From Cymbomonas tetramitiformis (taxonomy: Eukaryota > Chlorophyta > Pyramimonadophyceae > Pyramimonadales > Pyramimonadaceae), in the NCBI GenBank assembly GCA_001247695.2, contig LGRX02033478.1:1-32448 (forward strand): 32,448 nucleotides of DNA, written 5' to 3'. The number at the start of each line of letters is the position of its first letter. The stretch's first letter is position 1. The notes under the pieces were generated by a model that was not told the origin of the DNA, searched no databases, and was given only the letters and a program-made list of their open reading frames with translations. Made by a program: the position numbers and the translations under genes. This document shows, piece after piece, positions 19,581 through 29,337 of this stretch.

Positions 19581-19585
19581 TATTT
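19581..19585. repeat. Target-site duplication TATTT, right
   Basis: It matches 15151-15155 and defines the exact right boundary of the left copy. Confidence 0.85.
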
Positions 19586-19959
19586 CCTGGACTTTCATCG
19601 TAACTTTTTCATAATCAGGTGTTCCCACTTTCACGGAATCAACGATCAGCTAATGCCCGCGCACACGAGCGCAAAGCGCAAATTTCGAATTCCAGTTGAC
19701 CAGATGGCGGATGGCGCCCCGCCCCGCCGTACTGGAATTGCAATACATAGCCTCCGCAACTTATTTCCAGAGCTCATTACTTTAACGTGCGCCCCTCCCC
19801 CGCGCAGCTGCTGTTGTGCCCGCATTCCTGCGTTGACCATATGTTTTGTCCTCACTTCCAATTGTTTCCTTTGTTGAATCCATATTTCTAAGTGCGTACG
19901 TTGCATGGTTGCGCTTGCAGGTACCCAAGGTTCACTGCGTGTGGCTGGAAAGGACAAAG
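19586..19959. other. Spacer between the two inverted gag-only elements; no gene seen
   Basis: These 374 bp separate the 5' LTRs of the two copies. They hold no recognisable coding region and no match to either element. Transcription from the two LTRs would run outward, away from this spacer. Confidence 0.5.
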
Positions 19960-20202
19960 TGCTGGACTTCGGGTTTAGGCTTAGTTATTATGGGCTCTGA
20001 CTAGCCCCTAGCCTGACCCTGCTTCCGTATCGTGTCCGTGACATCCTAGCACTGTACTGTACATTAGTACAGTACAGTAGTACAGTCTTGTTTCACTGTC
20101 TGGGTTTCCGAGAGCATAAAGCCTCGGCCAGACACTGTTTATGTGATTATCAGTTTGATGTCTCAGCGAGCTTAGCCGGACAGCGGATCTGTCTTTCTCG
20201 CA
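19960..20202 (+). repeat. 5' LTR of right gag-only element
   Basis: 243 bp, starts TGCTGGACTTCGGG and ends CTTTCTCGCA. The internal region begins GGTTATGGCCCGCACCGG, which I cannot match to a tRNA primer. Confidence 0.9.
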
Positions 20203-20636
20203 GGTTATGGCCCGCACCGGCTTTCCGGTGATTCTGATGATGGCGCAGCGCCTTGCTGTTGCCATGTTCGGCTAAGTAGGACGTAGGAGGGGTTGAGCGC
20301 CCACTTGGGCGGTGGTGTATTGTTCTCGCGGTATGGCCTTTTAGCATGGCGGTGATGGCGGCACACGTTGTGCTCGCCTTCGCTGCGCAGGAGATCGGCA
20401 GTTGACGGATTGTTTTTTTTTGCGGCAGTATCGTCGCAGCGAGGGTTTATTTGCATCGTGCGCCACTGGCCCTGGCGAGGTCGCTCCACGCGTTGTACAT
20501 TTTGGCCGCTCTCATTTTCCGCTCACGACCTGTGAATCTCGATCTGTTGTGCTGAGGCTTCTGCGGGTTATCTGGCCGCCGTGACAATTTTGTACCACCA
20601 CCCTTGCTTAGCTCAACCTTCCGCTGTCTCTCTATC

Positions 20637-22811
20637 ATGGTTACCACAGCAAATAGAATGACGCGGTCACGCGTCCGTAGATTAGAGACGATTTTTGATG
20701 ATGTGGGTGCGCAACACACTGCGACACCACACACCCCGCAGCTGCCAGTTCCGACCACCGCAGCTGCGAGGGAGACTCTCGACAAATGTCAACAGCTTGC
20801 TCGCGACAATTTTGACAGAAAGGTTGCGAAAATCGTTGCCACGAAAATTCTCGGAGACAAATCAGACCGCTTCGCTGGTACAGAGTCCGACGCAGTCGAC
20901 ATTTTTTCACAGATCATGCATGAGCTTCGAGCACAATTTCTTCTCCAGTCGCAGGCACTTGCTCCCCTCTTTGACCTGACTGACATGACTGTTGCGGCTA
21001 GGCATGAGGGCAACGAGTTGCTGCTTTCGGCTCTGACGTTTCTGGCTCGCCCTGGCTCACCTGCTCGTGACTGGCTTGAGGCCTCTGGGTCTGACGTTCC
21101 TGGAGATGGCAAGCGTGCTGCCCTTGAGGTGGTACGCATGCTCCAGGAACGCTCAGAGCCCTTTGACTCTTTTGAGTCGCTGCTGGCGGTTCGCATCCCC
21201 AGCAGCGAAGATCCTGACCGTGGCATCCGTGAGTTCAATGGCCTGTTGCGGGACGTTCAGCGTTCCCACAACTTGCCAGAGGACGCGGTGAAGCGGCAGT
21301 TTCTCAAGGCTCTCGGCAATTCGGCGTTGTACCGTGACTTGGCTAATTCCTTGGCTCGAGCTGACCAGCGGCAGGGCGTGTCTCTTCTGACTATTCAGGC
21401 TCGTGTGCGGGAGCAGTTCCGCCACGGCCTGAAAGTCTCTGACACCCGTGTCTCTGCTCTGTCATTCGGAGATGGCGCGTCTGACCTGGCTGCGGCGTTG
21501 TCCAGTCTGCAGAAGCAGCTGGAGCGCATGCAGCAGGACATTCGTGACCTAAAGCGGCAGAAGCGGGAAGGGGCACCGCCTGCGGGCAAGCACCTTACCC
21601 GCTCTGCTGCTAAGCATCATCGTGCTAGTGTCAAGCCACTTGGCACCGCTCCTCCTGTCTCGTTTGACAAGAAGAGCGGTGCCTTCGTGCCCCACTGCAG
21701 AAATGCGGAGTGTGCACAAAGTGGTTTGAACCACTGGCATGCTGAATGCCCCAACGGCGGTCCTCACTCTGCCCACTATTGTGGTGCAGTTGAGGACTAT
21801 GAGACTGACTGCCTGGCTGTTCGTTTCCAGCGTTTCTATGACGCTGGGGATGAACATGCCTTCGAGTCGCTCTGCGCGATGGAGGGTCGCCCGGAGGTGG
21901 TCGAGCTGTCGGCACATTCTTTTGTGCCGGCTGAGCCCACATCTCTGCGGCACTTTCAGGATGCGGCGGCTTCCGCTCAGGATGCGGCAGCTAACGAGGA
22001 CGGCATGGCTCAGTTTGGTCTGGCCACATTCCACTCGGGTGCACGGGGCTCGATTCCGCCGCCGCCTGCGGTTCGGCATCCCTCTGCGCTCGTGGTTGGT
22101 GATGTGCCTGCGGCTCATGGCCCGCCGGTGGCTGTCCCTGGCTCTCTCGGCTTGCCTGGCTCTGTCCCGTCACTCCAGCTTGGCGACTCTGCACCGGCTC
22201 CGTTGTTTGCTGGCATGAGGATTGAGGCTTCTGACATTGGCTCTGAAGTCTCTGACAATGACCAAGGCTCTGACGATGGCTCTGACGGCGGGCAGCGGGT
22301 GGCTTTTGGCTCCTTCGGCACTCTTGGGCATGACTCTGACCGGGGGGCATCGCCGGTAGCAGCTCCGATGTACCGTCCGCGGACTCCGCCGGGTTTTCTC
22401 CGGTGTGCACTAATGGCATCTGTGCTCTGTTGTTCCTTACTGGCCAGCTCTACGGCATCTCTGGTTGCCGTGGGCGGTGGTGACAGGGGCCTGGTTGAGC
22501 CCGGAGCCACCGTCCGTCGGTCTACTGGGGATCTCTCTGCTTCGGTTCCACCACTTGGTGCTGCAGGCATCCGTGATTGGCCGCCAGATGATGGAGTTCT
22601 TTTGTCTCTTTCTTCAATGCTCAAGCCGCCGTGGGATTCTGCTTATCTCGGTTCTTCGGTTGCTTTACATTCTGCTGTGGATCCACCTTGCCCGCTTGGG
22701 TCTCGTGGTGCTCAATTTAAAACAGACAGCTTGCAATTCACTTCGGGATTCTTCTGTGCTTGCATCCCGGCCGCTGAACTCAGCCCTGCTGACCAGCCTC
22801 AAAGTGGCTGA
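20637..22811 (+). CDS. gag: Intact Gag-like protein of the right gag-only element (724 residues)
   Basis: The start MVTTANRMTRSRVRRLE is chosen because the left copy has the same ATG and related sequence follows. The N-terminal half (about residues 60-280) is helical, Gag-like sequence (KCQQLARDNFDRKVAKIV, LEASGSDVPGDGKRAALEVV, DPDRGIREFNGLLRDVQ). A probable coiled coil follows (about 282-311, DLAAALSSLQKQLERMQQDI). A Cys/His cluster at about 353-371, CRNAECAQSGLNHWHAEC, can be read as CX4CX6HX4C, an off-consensus zinc knuckle. The C-terminal half has a Pro-rich part, an acidic SD-rich part (SDNDQGSDDGSDGG) and one strongly hydrophobic segment (about 585-612, LRCALMASVLCCSLLAS). No enzyme domain is present. 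It probably packages the element's RNA for mobilisation by an autonomous relative. There is one uninterrupted frame, unlike the left copy. Confidence 0.82.
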   Translation: MVTTANRMTRSRVRRLETIFDDVGAQHTATPHTPQLPVPTTAAARETLDKCQQLARDNFDRKVAKIVATKILGDKSDRFAGTESDAVDIFSQIMHELRAQFLLQSQALAPLFDLTDMTVAARHEGNELLLSALTFLARPGSPARDWLEASGSDVPGDGKRAALEVVRMLQERSEPFDSFESLLAVRIPSSEDPDRGIREFNGLLRDVQRSHNLPEDAVKRQFLKALGNSALYRDLANSLARADQRQGVSLLTIQARVREQFRHGLKVSDTRVSALSFGDGASDLAAALSSLQKQLERMQQDIRDLKRQKREGAPPAGKHLTRSAAKHHRASVKPLGTAPPVSFDKKSGAFVPHCRNAECAQSGLNHWHAECPNGGPHSAHYCGAVEDYETDCLAVRFQRFYDAGDEHAFESLCAMEGRPEVVELSAHSFVPAEPTSLRHFQDAAASAQDAAANEDGMAQFGLATFHSGARGSIPPPPAVRHPSALVVGDVPAAHGPPVAVPGSLGLPGSVPSLQLGDSAPAPLFAGMRIEASDIGSEVSDNDQGSDDGSDGGQRVAFGSFGTLGHDSDRGASPVAAPMYRPRTPPGFLRCALMASVLCCSLLASSTASLVAVGGGDRGLVEPGATVRRSTGDLSASVPPLGAAGIRDWPPDDGVLLSLSSMLKPPWDSAYLGSSVALHSAVDPPCPLGSRGAQFKTDSLQFTSGFFCACIPAAELSPADQPQSG

Positions 22812-22996
22812 GTTTACTTCGATTGTCCTGGCAGCTTGATTAGCTTTAGCCCAGTAGTGGGATGACCGGGTCAAGACCCCGGCACCCAGCTAGAAGTGAT
22901 CGGTTTCCACCGAAGTGAATGTTAGGTGTTTGTTTATTATCTCGTGGCTGTATATCCTGTACCTGCTTTGCTAGGTAGTCACACCCACGGGTGGTG

Positions 22997-23228
22997 TGCT
23001 GGACTTCGGGTTTAGGCTTAGTTATTATGGGCTCTGACTAGCCCCTAGCCTGACCCTGCTTCCGTATCGTGTCCGTGACATCCTAGCACTGTACTGTACA
23101 GTAGTACAGTACAGTAGTACAGTCTTGCTTCACTGTCTGGGTTTCCGAGAGCATAAAGCCTCGGCCAGACACTGTTTATGTGATTATCAGTTTGATGCTC
23201 AGCGAGCTTAGCCGGACAGCGGATCTGT
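22997..23228 (+). repeat. 3' LTR of right gag-only element, truncated
   Basis: It starts TGCTGGACTTCGGG and ends at GGATCTGT. The final 10 bases present in the 5' LTR are replaced by RT coding sequence from 23229. Confidence 0.88.
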
Positions 23229-23568
23229 ACTCAGAATGGTCTGCGACTTCCGAGCCATCAACAGCCTGACCGTCAAGGACAAATATCCACTTCCCGACAT
23301 TCAGCAGTTGTTCGACTCCATGCACGGGGCCAAGTACTTCTCCTCCTTCGATGCAGTCGATGGGTTCTGGCAGATGGCCATGGCGCCTGAGGATGTGGAA
23401 AAGACTGCGTTCACTTCTCCCTATGGATCGTATGAGTGGTTGGTGATGCCCATGGGGTTGACCAACAGTCCTTCCTGCTATCAGCGACGCATGCAGCGCG
23501 CTCTGGGACATCTTCCTTTTGTAAGAATATTCCTGGACGACTGCATCCTCTTCAGCAACACCAACAAC
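23229..23568 (+). pseudogene. RT palm fragment joined to the truncated LTR
   Basis: The fragment opens LRMVCDFRAINSLTVKDKYPLP and continues with FSSFDAVDGFWQMAMAP, YEWLVMPMGLTNSPSCYQRR and the catalytic FLDD. It breaks off after FSNT, near 23560. It lacks the RT fingers, thumb and RNase H. It is related to the RT at 25600-26478 but clearly a different copy. The frame is open across both junctions, upstream into the LTR and downstream into a gag start. Confidence 0.88.
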
Positions 23569-24480
23569 ATGTCTCAACAGCGCCAAATCGGGCTCGCTGA
23601 GGCCCTCCGTTCAGCAAGGCGGGCTAGTGCCACGCCGTCACCGTCACCCGTGGACTCCGGCGGTACTACGCCGGGTCCGACACGTCCGAGGAGAATTGTG
23701 TCCACCGCTTCTTTGCGTTCGCGTCCATCATCGCTGCGGCCGTCTCCGCTGCCGTCCGAATTCTTCAACGACCCGTCAGTCCTTGTCTCCACCCCGGTGG
23801 AGGAAGGCCGGGAAGAGGAGTATTTGGAACAACTTTCGTATGCCTTCACGTACTCCGCCGACATCATCGCGGTTTTACGGCCTGGAGGCTACAACCAGAA
23901 ACATGGCTATACCCTCGACACCGAGACTGCTGACACCGACTTCAACGCCTTGATCGCGGCCTTTCGACACGTTCTGTACCCCGTGTCCTTCCCCGAATTC
24001 TCCAAACTTCTGGACCTTGAGCACGACTACGACTACTATCACGTGGTGCTCAACGAGATTATTTTCACCGTCCTCCCCATCGTTCTTCGTGGTACGGCGC
24101 TGGCATTGTACACTGAGGCGGCTCGTTCCCACCCTGGGGACGGCCGTTACATTTTGCAGCGCCTTCGCTACGAGGTTGAGGGGGTCCCCGATTCCGACTC
24201 CGACCGTTTTTGGGTTAAGATGCGCTCCACCATCATCAACGAGCCCGACGACCCATCGCCGCAGCTTACGGCTATCCGTACTCTTGGTGACAAGCACACC
24301 AGGATCAACCCTGACTACAGCGAGGCCAAGAGGGTCAAGGACCTTTGGCACATCCTGACCAACTCGGCCAAGCACTCTCCGTACGTCACCCCCTTGTACG
24401 TCAACGTCATCCGCGATTTGCGAGGTGGTGCACCCTACTCCTTCTCCACCCTCTGCCTGCGGATCCGCTGTGCCCGGAGG
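23569..24480 (+). CDS. Gag of a further gypsy-type family, fused in frame behind the RT fragment
   Basis: An ATG at 23569 (MSQQRQIGLAEALRSARR) begins a Gag-type sequence. It has a Ser/Pro/Arg-rich N-terminus with TPSPSPVDSGGTTPGPTRPRR, then a helical capsid-like part (TDFNALIAAFRHVLYPVSF, YHVVLNEIIFTVLPIVLRG, SHPGDGRYILQRLRYEVEGV, EAKRVKDLWHILTNSAKHS). Its layout recalls the minus-strand gag at 5932-7845. No zinc knuckle is reached; recognisable Gag ends near 24480 and the frame runs on into repeats to the stop at 24624. Because it is open with the preceding RT, a single RT-Gag product is possible on paper. The normal gag start suggests the join fell just upstream of an authentic ATG. Confidence 0.7.
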
Positions 24481-24533
24481 CACAGCGTGAGCCGATATGC
24501 CTATGCGTCCGTATGTGTGTCATCGGGGGTAAT

Positions 24534-24790
24534 CTGGGATTGGCACGATGACAGTGAAATTGGGCTTGAAATCACGATGAGAATGAATACCAGATGTCCG
24601 GGGTATGACAGTATGACACTATGACAGTATGACACTATGACAGTATGACACTATAGTAGTATGACAGTACTGTGGGGGGTGTCATCGTGGAACTCAGTCA
24701 GACCCTCGAAGAATGGTCAGATTCGCATTGGGGTTGAAAAGACGATGAAATCGAATATCAGATATTAAGGTTATGACAGTATGACAGTAT
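24534..24790. repeat. Two diverged units of about 65 bp, each followed by TATGACAG microsatellite
   Basis: A TTGGGCTTGAAATCACGATGA-like block near 24558 recurs near 24735 as TTGGGGTTGAAAAGACGATGA. Both are followed by TATGACAG/TATGACAC repeats (24605-24670 and 24774-24792). The second microsatellite supplies the ATG at the head of the following pol frame. Confidence 0.7.
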
Positions 24791-26478
24791 GACGCTACTG
24801 CTGGTATTCTATGCAACCCTCAGAGGGCACACGGTCAAGGTGCTGATCGACTCGGGGGCCTCTGACAACTTCATCTCGGAGCAGAGCGCTAAGCGATGTG
24901 GCCTCACGACACGAGCCGGCTCCGAGATGCGAGTCACCCTGGCGGATGGATCTGTGAAGATCACTGGCGCCACCGCGTACGCCAAGTTTAACACGCACAC
25001 CACCACGGGCACCTATACGGAGAACGCCCTTGCCCTCCGGATCCTACCACTGGGCATACAGGTGGATGTTATCCTTGGCGGAAGGTGGCTGCGCAGTCAC
25101 TCTCCTGTCACTCTGGGCTATGAAGGGAATGGCTCCGTCTCCTTCCTCAGGAAGTCCCGCAGTGGCAAGATTGGGGATCGCGTCACCATCACAGGCTGTT
25201 CTCCTGGGAAAGCATCTGGGGACAGGTCTCCGAAGGGCACGGCCTGCGCGGGATTGGTGGATGAGGTGTTCCTAACCCCTGCCCAGCTGAAGAAGTACCT
25301 GGTGTACGCGGAGACGCAGAAGCTACGCGGCAATGACGACCCGGAGATACAACCCGCCTGGCTCATGGTGGCCGAGAAGTCCCCCGACGATACTGCTTCT
25401 GCCTTTGCAGCCACGGCTATCGACTCTGAGAACGCCGAACCCGCTGCGGATACTGAAGATGCAGAAGTGAGCCCTGAGTGGACCCTCAAGTTTCAGGACT
25501 TCTGGGGTGAGGAGTACAAAAAGGAGATGACGACTGCCCTACCGAACATCGATGGACTCAGACATGACCCCCAAGATGAAGCCAACATTAACCTGGACCC
25601 TGAGCTGAGCAAGAAGGGGCCGCCCTGCCAGCGCATCTACAAGAAGTCTGCAGAGGAACTCCGCCAACTTCGAGAACGCGTGGAGACTCTGATGTCCAAG
25701 GGCTACATCCGACCCTCTTCCAGCCCTTATGCAGCTCCCTGTCTGATGGTCCCCAAACCGGGGAACCCCAAGGAGCTGCGACTGGTGATCGATTACCGGC
25801 TCCTCAACCGCCAGACAGTTAAGGACAAGTATCCTCTCCCAGACATCCAGATGATGTTCGACGAGATGCAGGGTGCGAAGTTCTTCTCTTCGTTCGACGC
25901 GGTGGATGGCTTCTGGCAAGTACCGATGGCACCAGGAGATGTCGAGAAGACCGCCTTCACCACCCAGATGGGGTCATATGAGTGGTTGGTCATGCCGCAG
26001 GGGCTGCAGAATTCACCGTCTCAGTACCAGCGACGGATGCAGCGGGCCTTGGGCCATCTCCCATTTGTCCGGATCTTCATCGATGATGTGGTCGTCTTCA
26101 GCAACACCGCTGCAGAGCACTACGAACACGTCAAGCAACTGCTCCTGACATGCAGGGAGAAGGGCGTCTTCCTCAAGAGGTCCAAGTGCCAACTGTTGAA
26201 GAAATCCTTGCGGTTCCTTGGCCACTGTATCTCCGCAGATGGCTGCAGACCCCAACACGACAAGGTGGCTGCAGTGAGGGACTGGCCCGAGCTGGAAACG
26301 GTTACCCACGTCAGGCAGTTCTTGGGCCTGGCGGGGTATTACCGCAGGTTCATCCACTGCTTCTCCGAGATCGCTCAGCCCCTCACCCGGTTGACCAAGT
26401 CGGACGTACCCTGGGAGTGGGGTCCCATGCAGCAGTGGGCCTTCGAGGAGCTGAAGAAGGCCCTCACCTCAGCGCCTG
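24789..26478 (+). pseudogene. Pol module (protease and RT) of a gypsy-type element, cut off at RNase H
   Basis: The aspartic protease has VLIDSGASDNFISEQ with a normal DSG triad, then LGGRWLRSHSP. After an acidic linker the RT begins near 25600 with KGYIRPSSSPYAAPCLMVPKP. It shows LVIDYRLLNRQTVKDKYPLP, FSSFDAVDGFWQVPMAP, YEWLVMPQGLQNSPSQYQRR and the catalytic FIDD. The connection domain is present (LRFLGHCISADG, VRQFLGLAGYYRRFIH, WEWGPMQQWAFEELKKAL). Recognisable sequence stops after SAPV at about 26478; RNase H and integrase are missing. The frame runs on to 26570 through unrelated AT-rich sequence. The first codons overlap a microsatellite, and no gag is joined in frame, so the copy is an orphan module. 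The protease and RT motifs look intact. Confidence 0.88.
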
Positions 26479-27047
26479 TAGGAGGCAGTACTAAACCTCT
26501 ACTTGACAGTGACTGTGAAACTACTTGTGGATCATATATAGTGCAAGGTTCTATATTATGCACTATATAAGACTAATCAAGCTATGTCGATTCTTAGGAA
26601 CTATGTCCAGACTCAGTGCATATATTTGCAGTAAGAATTAGGTATTATATTGACTTTTTGCCATGCGGCTGTTTTTACTCTAGAAATCTCAACTGTTTCT
26701 TTGGCCTTGGCCATTACTTATTCACTCAGCTCTCTAAGGTAATCCTAGTCAGCATGGCCAAGTCTCATCAACCTATCATATGCTTGTACTACATTATCAT
26801 GCAGTATGATGTGCCAGTATTCTACATGTCACATTATTACACAGTACAGTGGTACTGTGTACTCCCATATAAGGGGGGTCTCTTCCTCAACAGGGGTCTC
26901 GGGCGCTAATGCTGTAAGGCGCGTATGACACTTCTGGCATGTATGACATTGCTGAGTCATCCGCGCATGACACCGTGTGTTGTCCTAGCACAACTCCCCC
27001 CCCCTTCAGGTGGGAAGCGTCCTCGCTTGTGCTTAGATGCACAGTCG
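26479..27047. other. No gene seen
   Basis: AT-rich DNA follows the abrupt end of the pol module. GTATGACA and CATGACA words appear again near 26925-26970, and a CCCCCCCC run lies near 26997. I find no coding region or LTR. Confidence 0.5.
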
Positions 27048-27345
27048 TTAGGCTGATTCGGAGCCCATGGTGTCCCACTCGCTGTCGTCGGACATCACTG
27101 GTGGCGGCGTAGGGCTGTACTCCGGCATCAAGGTCACCGGCTCCTCGTCAGCTTCTTCCGGATTAGCGCAGACTCTTTCATCGTTGAGGTCTGTCTCATT
27201 TCCATCTCTCCAAAGCAGCTCCGCTAGGTATTCACACACCGCTGCGATTGCCCCCACGGGTTGTTCCACCGGTAGAGAGCTGAATAATTGTTTAAGCAAG
27301 GCTGCGGGGATGCCATACCCTACAGATCTGCAACCCTTGGGAAAG
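27048..27345 (-). CDS. Possible last exon of an unknown protein
   Basis: The minus frame reads GIPAALLKQLFSSLPVEQPV, then AVCEYLAELLWRDGNETDL and an acidic, Pro-rich end (EEADEEPVTLMPEYSPTPPP) before a stop at 27048. The composition looks like a real protein C-terminus. Acceptor-like AG sites precede it on the minus strand (CCCCGCAG near 27300 and GGGTTGCAG near 27330). Directly upstream lies the CCTATGGAAA array, as expected if that array is an intron. I do not recognise the protein; a transposon origin is possible because the same arrangement occurs at 30956-32448. Confidence 0.4.
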
Positions 27346-28544
27346 CTTTCCATAGGCATGGAAACGGGTGAAAACCCTATGGAAAAGCCCTATGGAAAAG
27401 GGAAAATAGATACTGGAGGTTATCTCGAAAACAAAAATTTTGAGTTTCCGTCCCTATACTCACCCTTGGGAAGGTTTTCATTATTTTCCAGGGCATTCCA
27501 TAGGGTGATTGTGCTTTCCATAGGGTTTTCCAAGGCATTCCATAGGGATGATTGTGGCGTCCATACCTATGGAACGTTTTCCATAGGGGTGGAAGGAATC
27601 GTATGGAAAATATCGTATGGAAAACCCTATGGAAACCCAATGGAAAGTCCTGGAATATCAAGCGTTTTCCGTACCTATGTCATCCCTATAGCATTCCTAT
27701 GGAAAGCCGTATGGAAAACCCTGTGGAAAAACACACAGATCTGTTCCATCCCTATGATCACCCTATGCTGGCCCTATGGAACCTAATAGGTCATACCTAT
27801 GGAAACTTTTCCCCAGGCATGGTACCCCTTGGGAAACTTGTTTCCATACGGACGGTGTACCTATGGAAGCGAATTCCATAGGCATAGTATCCCCTGGGAA
27901 GCAATCTTCCATACGGTCGATATACCTATGGAACATTTTCCACAGGTATGGTATCCCCTGGGAAAGATCTTTCCATACGGACATTATGCCTACGGAAGAC
28001 GGGCCCATACACTTAGCGTCCCTTGGGAAATAGGTTTCCATACGGCCGACATACTTATGGAAAGGTTTTCCACTAGGTGGCTCACCTTTGGGAAAGATTA
28101 TTCCATAGGATGGCTATACCTATGGAAACACAATTCCATACGTGCTGTATACTTATGGAAAGGTATTCCATACGGATATTATACGTATGATTCCGTTAAC
28201 AGCATCAGGAGTATACCTATGGAAACGCTTTCCGTAGGGTGATCCGCCCTATGGAATTCATATTCCATACGGTTATTATACTTATGGAGAGCATTTTCCA
28301 CAGGTGTACTATACCTACGGAAAGCTTTTTCCCCAGGGATACCATGCGTATGAAAACCGTATATTATAGGTATGGAAAACATCTTTCCCTACGTATGTTA
28401 TCCGTATGGAAACTATTTACTATAGGCATAGTATAGGTATGGAACCAGTAGATATATATGGTTTCCATAGGCACGATATAGGGATAATATCGGGATGCTA
28501 TACGTATGGAACTTAATTAATATTTACTTTCCATAGGCACAGTA
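27345..28544. repeat. Hairpin minisatellite array A (CCTATGGAAA/TTTCCATAGG)
   Basis: Degenerate CCTATGGAA and TTCCATAGG motifs alternate throughout, with a gap near 27400-27460. The best-ordered part has unit starts at 27796, 27860, 27925, 27989, 28054 and 28119, giving periods of 64, 65, 64, 65 and 65 bp. Each unit is two half-units of about 32 bp. In several the two motifs form a perfect 9-bp hairpin with a 5-nt loop, for example at 27860-27882. Many half-units end in TATA. It is non-coding; open frames through it are by-products of the repeat. Confidence 0.88.
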
Positions 28545-28750
28545 GTGGGGCAGTATAGGGATACTGTACGTGTAGCACTGACTGTGTAGCATACATATTG
28601 CACATTAGCAACATGCAGTGTGTTCACTATGTTTCCACTGTGCGAGATAAACAAAATACTCGAGCATCTTTACTACGATTAACATGTATCTAGCTAGGCA
28701 GAAAGGAATACGAATGGGACTATCAAATTTTATCATACCAACGAATACAC

Positions 28751-28833
28751 AAAATTATGTTCTACTCGTGCACTTTCTATTTACAATACGCAAAATAATG
28801 TTCTTCTCGTGCTCTTTCTATTTACAAGATGCC
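28751..28833. repeat. 41-bp tandem duplication
   Basis: Copies at 28751-28791 and 28792-28833 share AAAATWATGTTCTWCTCGTG and CTTTCTATTTACAA. Only a handful of bases differ. Confidence 0.8.
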
Positions 28834-28842
28834 AACCTAAAC

Positions 28843-29154
28843 GTTGACGTTGTACTCGAGGCCGTCGATTTTCTCCATCTCGCTTCGCTCCAAAACAACC
28901 GATCTAAAATGGAAAGTAAAGAGCCAACACTTAGTAAAAAAGCGGAAATGCACAAAAGAATATTCTATTGAAAACATAAAGGACTTATCAACCTAGAATG
29001 TTTGAAGGGATGCTTGAAGTTGACGTTGTACTCGAGGCGGTCGATTTCCTCCATTTCGCCCTCCTCGAAAACAGCCAATCTGAAAAGGAAAGTAAAGAGC
29101 CAACACTTAGTAAAAAGCGGAAACGCACAAAATAAACCTTTATTGAAAACATAA
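28843..29154. repeat. Direct repeat of about 137 bp, 176-bp period
   Basis: Copies at 28843-28979 and 29019-29154 start GTTGACGTTGTACTCGAGG and end ATTGAAAACATAA, sharing GGAAAGTAAAGAGCCAACAC. A weaker third copy may lie at 29218-29310 (CTAACGTTTAGTAAAG). No gene is seen from 28545 to 29337. Confidence 0.8.
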
Positions 29155-29337
29155 TTAACAACCGAGCAACCTCAAATAAATGCGAATATGAACGCGAGAT
29201 GAAAACCTAATATGACTTCGCCACGCGAACGTTTTCAGCGGATCTGAAAAACGAAACCAACCAACTAACGTTTAGTAAAGAAGAAAGAAAATAGCAGTCG
29301 TCAACGAAAGAAGCAAAGGAAAGTAAAAGGGGGATGT

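Larger units (their letters stand above)
19960..23228 (+). mobile_element. Gag-only (TR-GAG-like) LTR retrotransposon, right copy, 3' LTR end missing
   Basis: The 5' LTR (19960-20202), leader, intact gag frame and 3' LTR (22997-23228) follow in order. The LTRs differ by two substitutions and one 1-bp indel. The last 10 bases of the 3' LTR (ending CTCGCA in the partner) are lacking, and the sequence passes straight into an RT fragment of another element. No target duplication is found, in keeping with a rearranged right end. Internal DNA is closely related to the left copy and lacks its transposon insert. Confidence 0.9.

Noticed and set aside
27067..27786. 239-codon frame and many similar frames in the arrays
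   Set aside because: They translate the CCTATGGAAA repeat (Pro-Tyr-Gly and Met-Glu words) and have no protein character.
27345..28544. CRISPR array
   Set aside because: Units are degenerate throughout, with no constant repeat and unique spacers, and the context is eukaryotic transposons.
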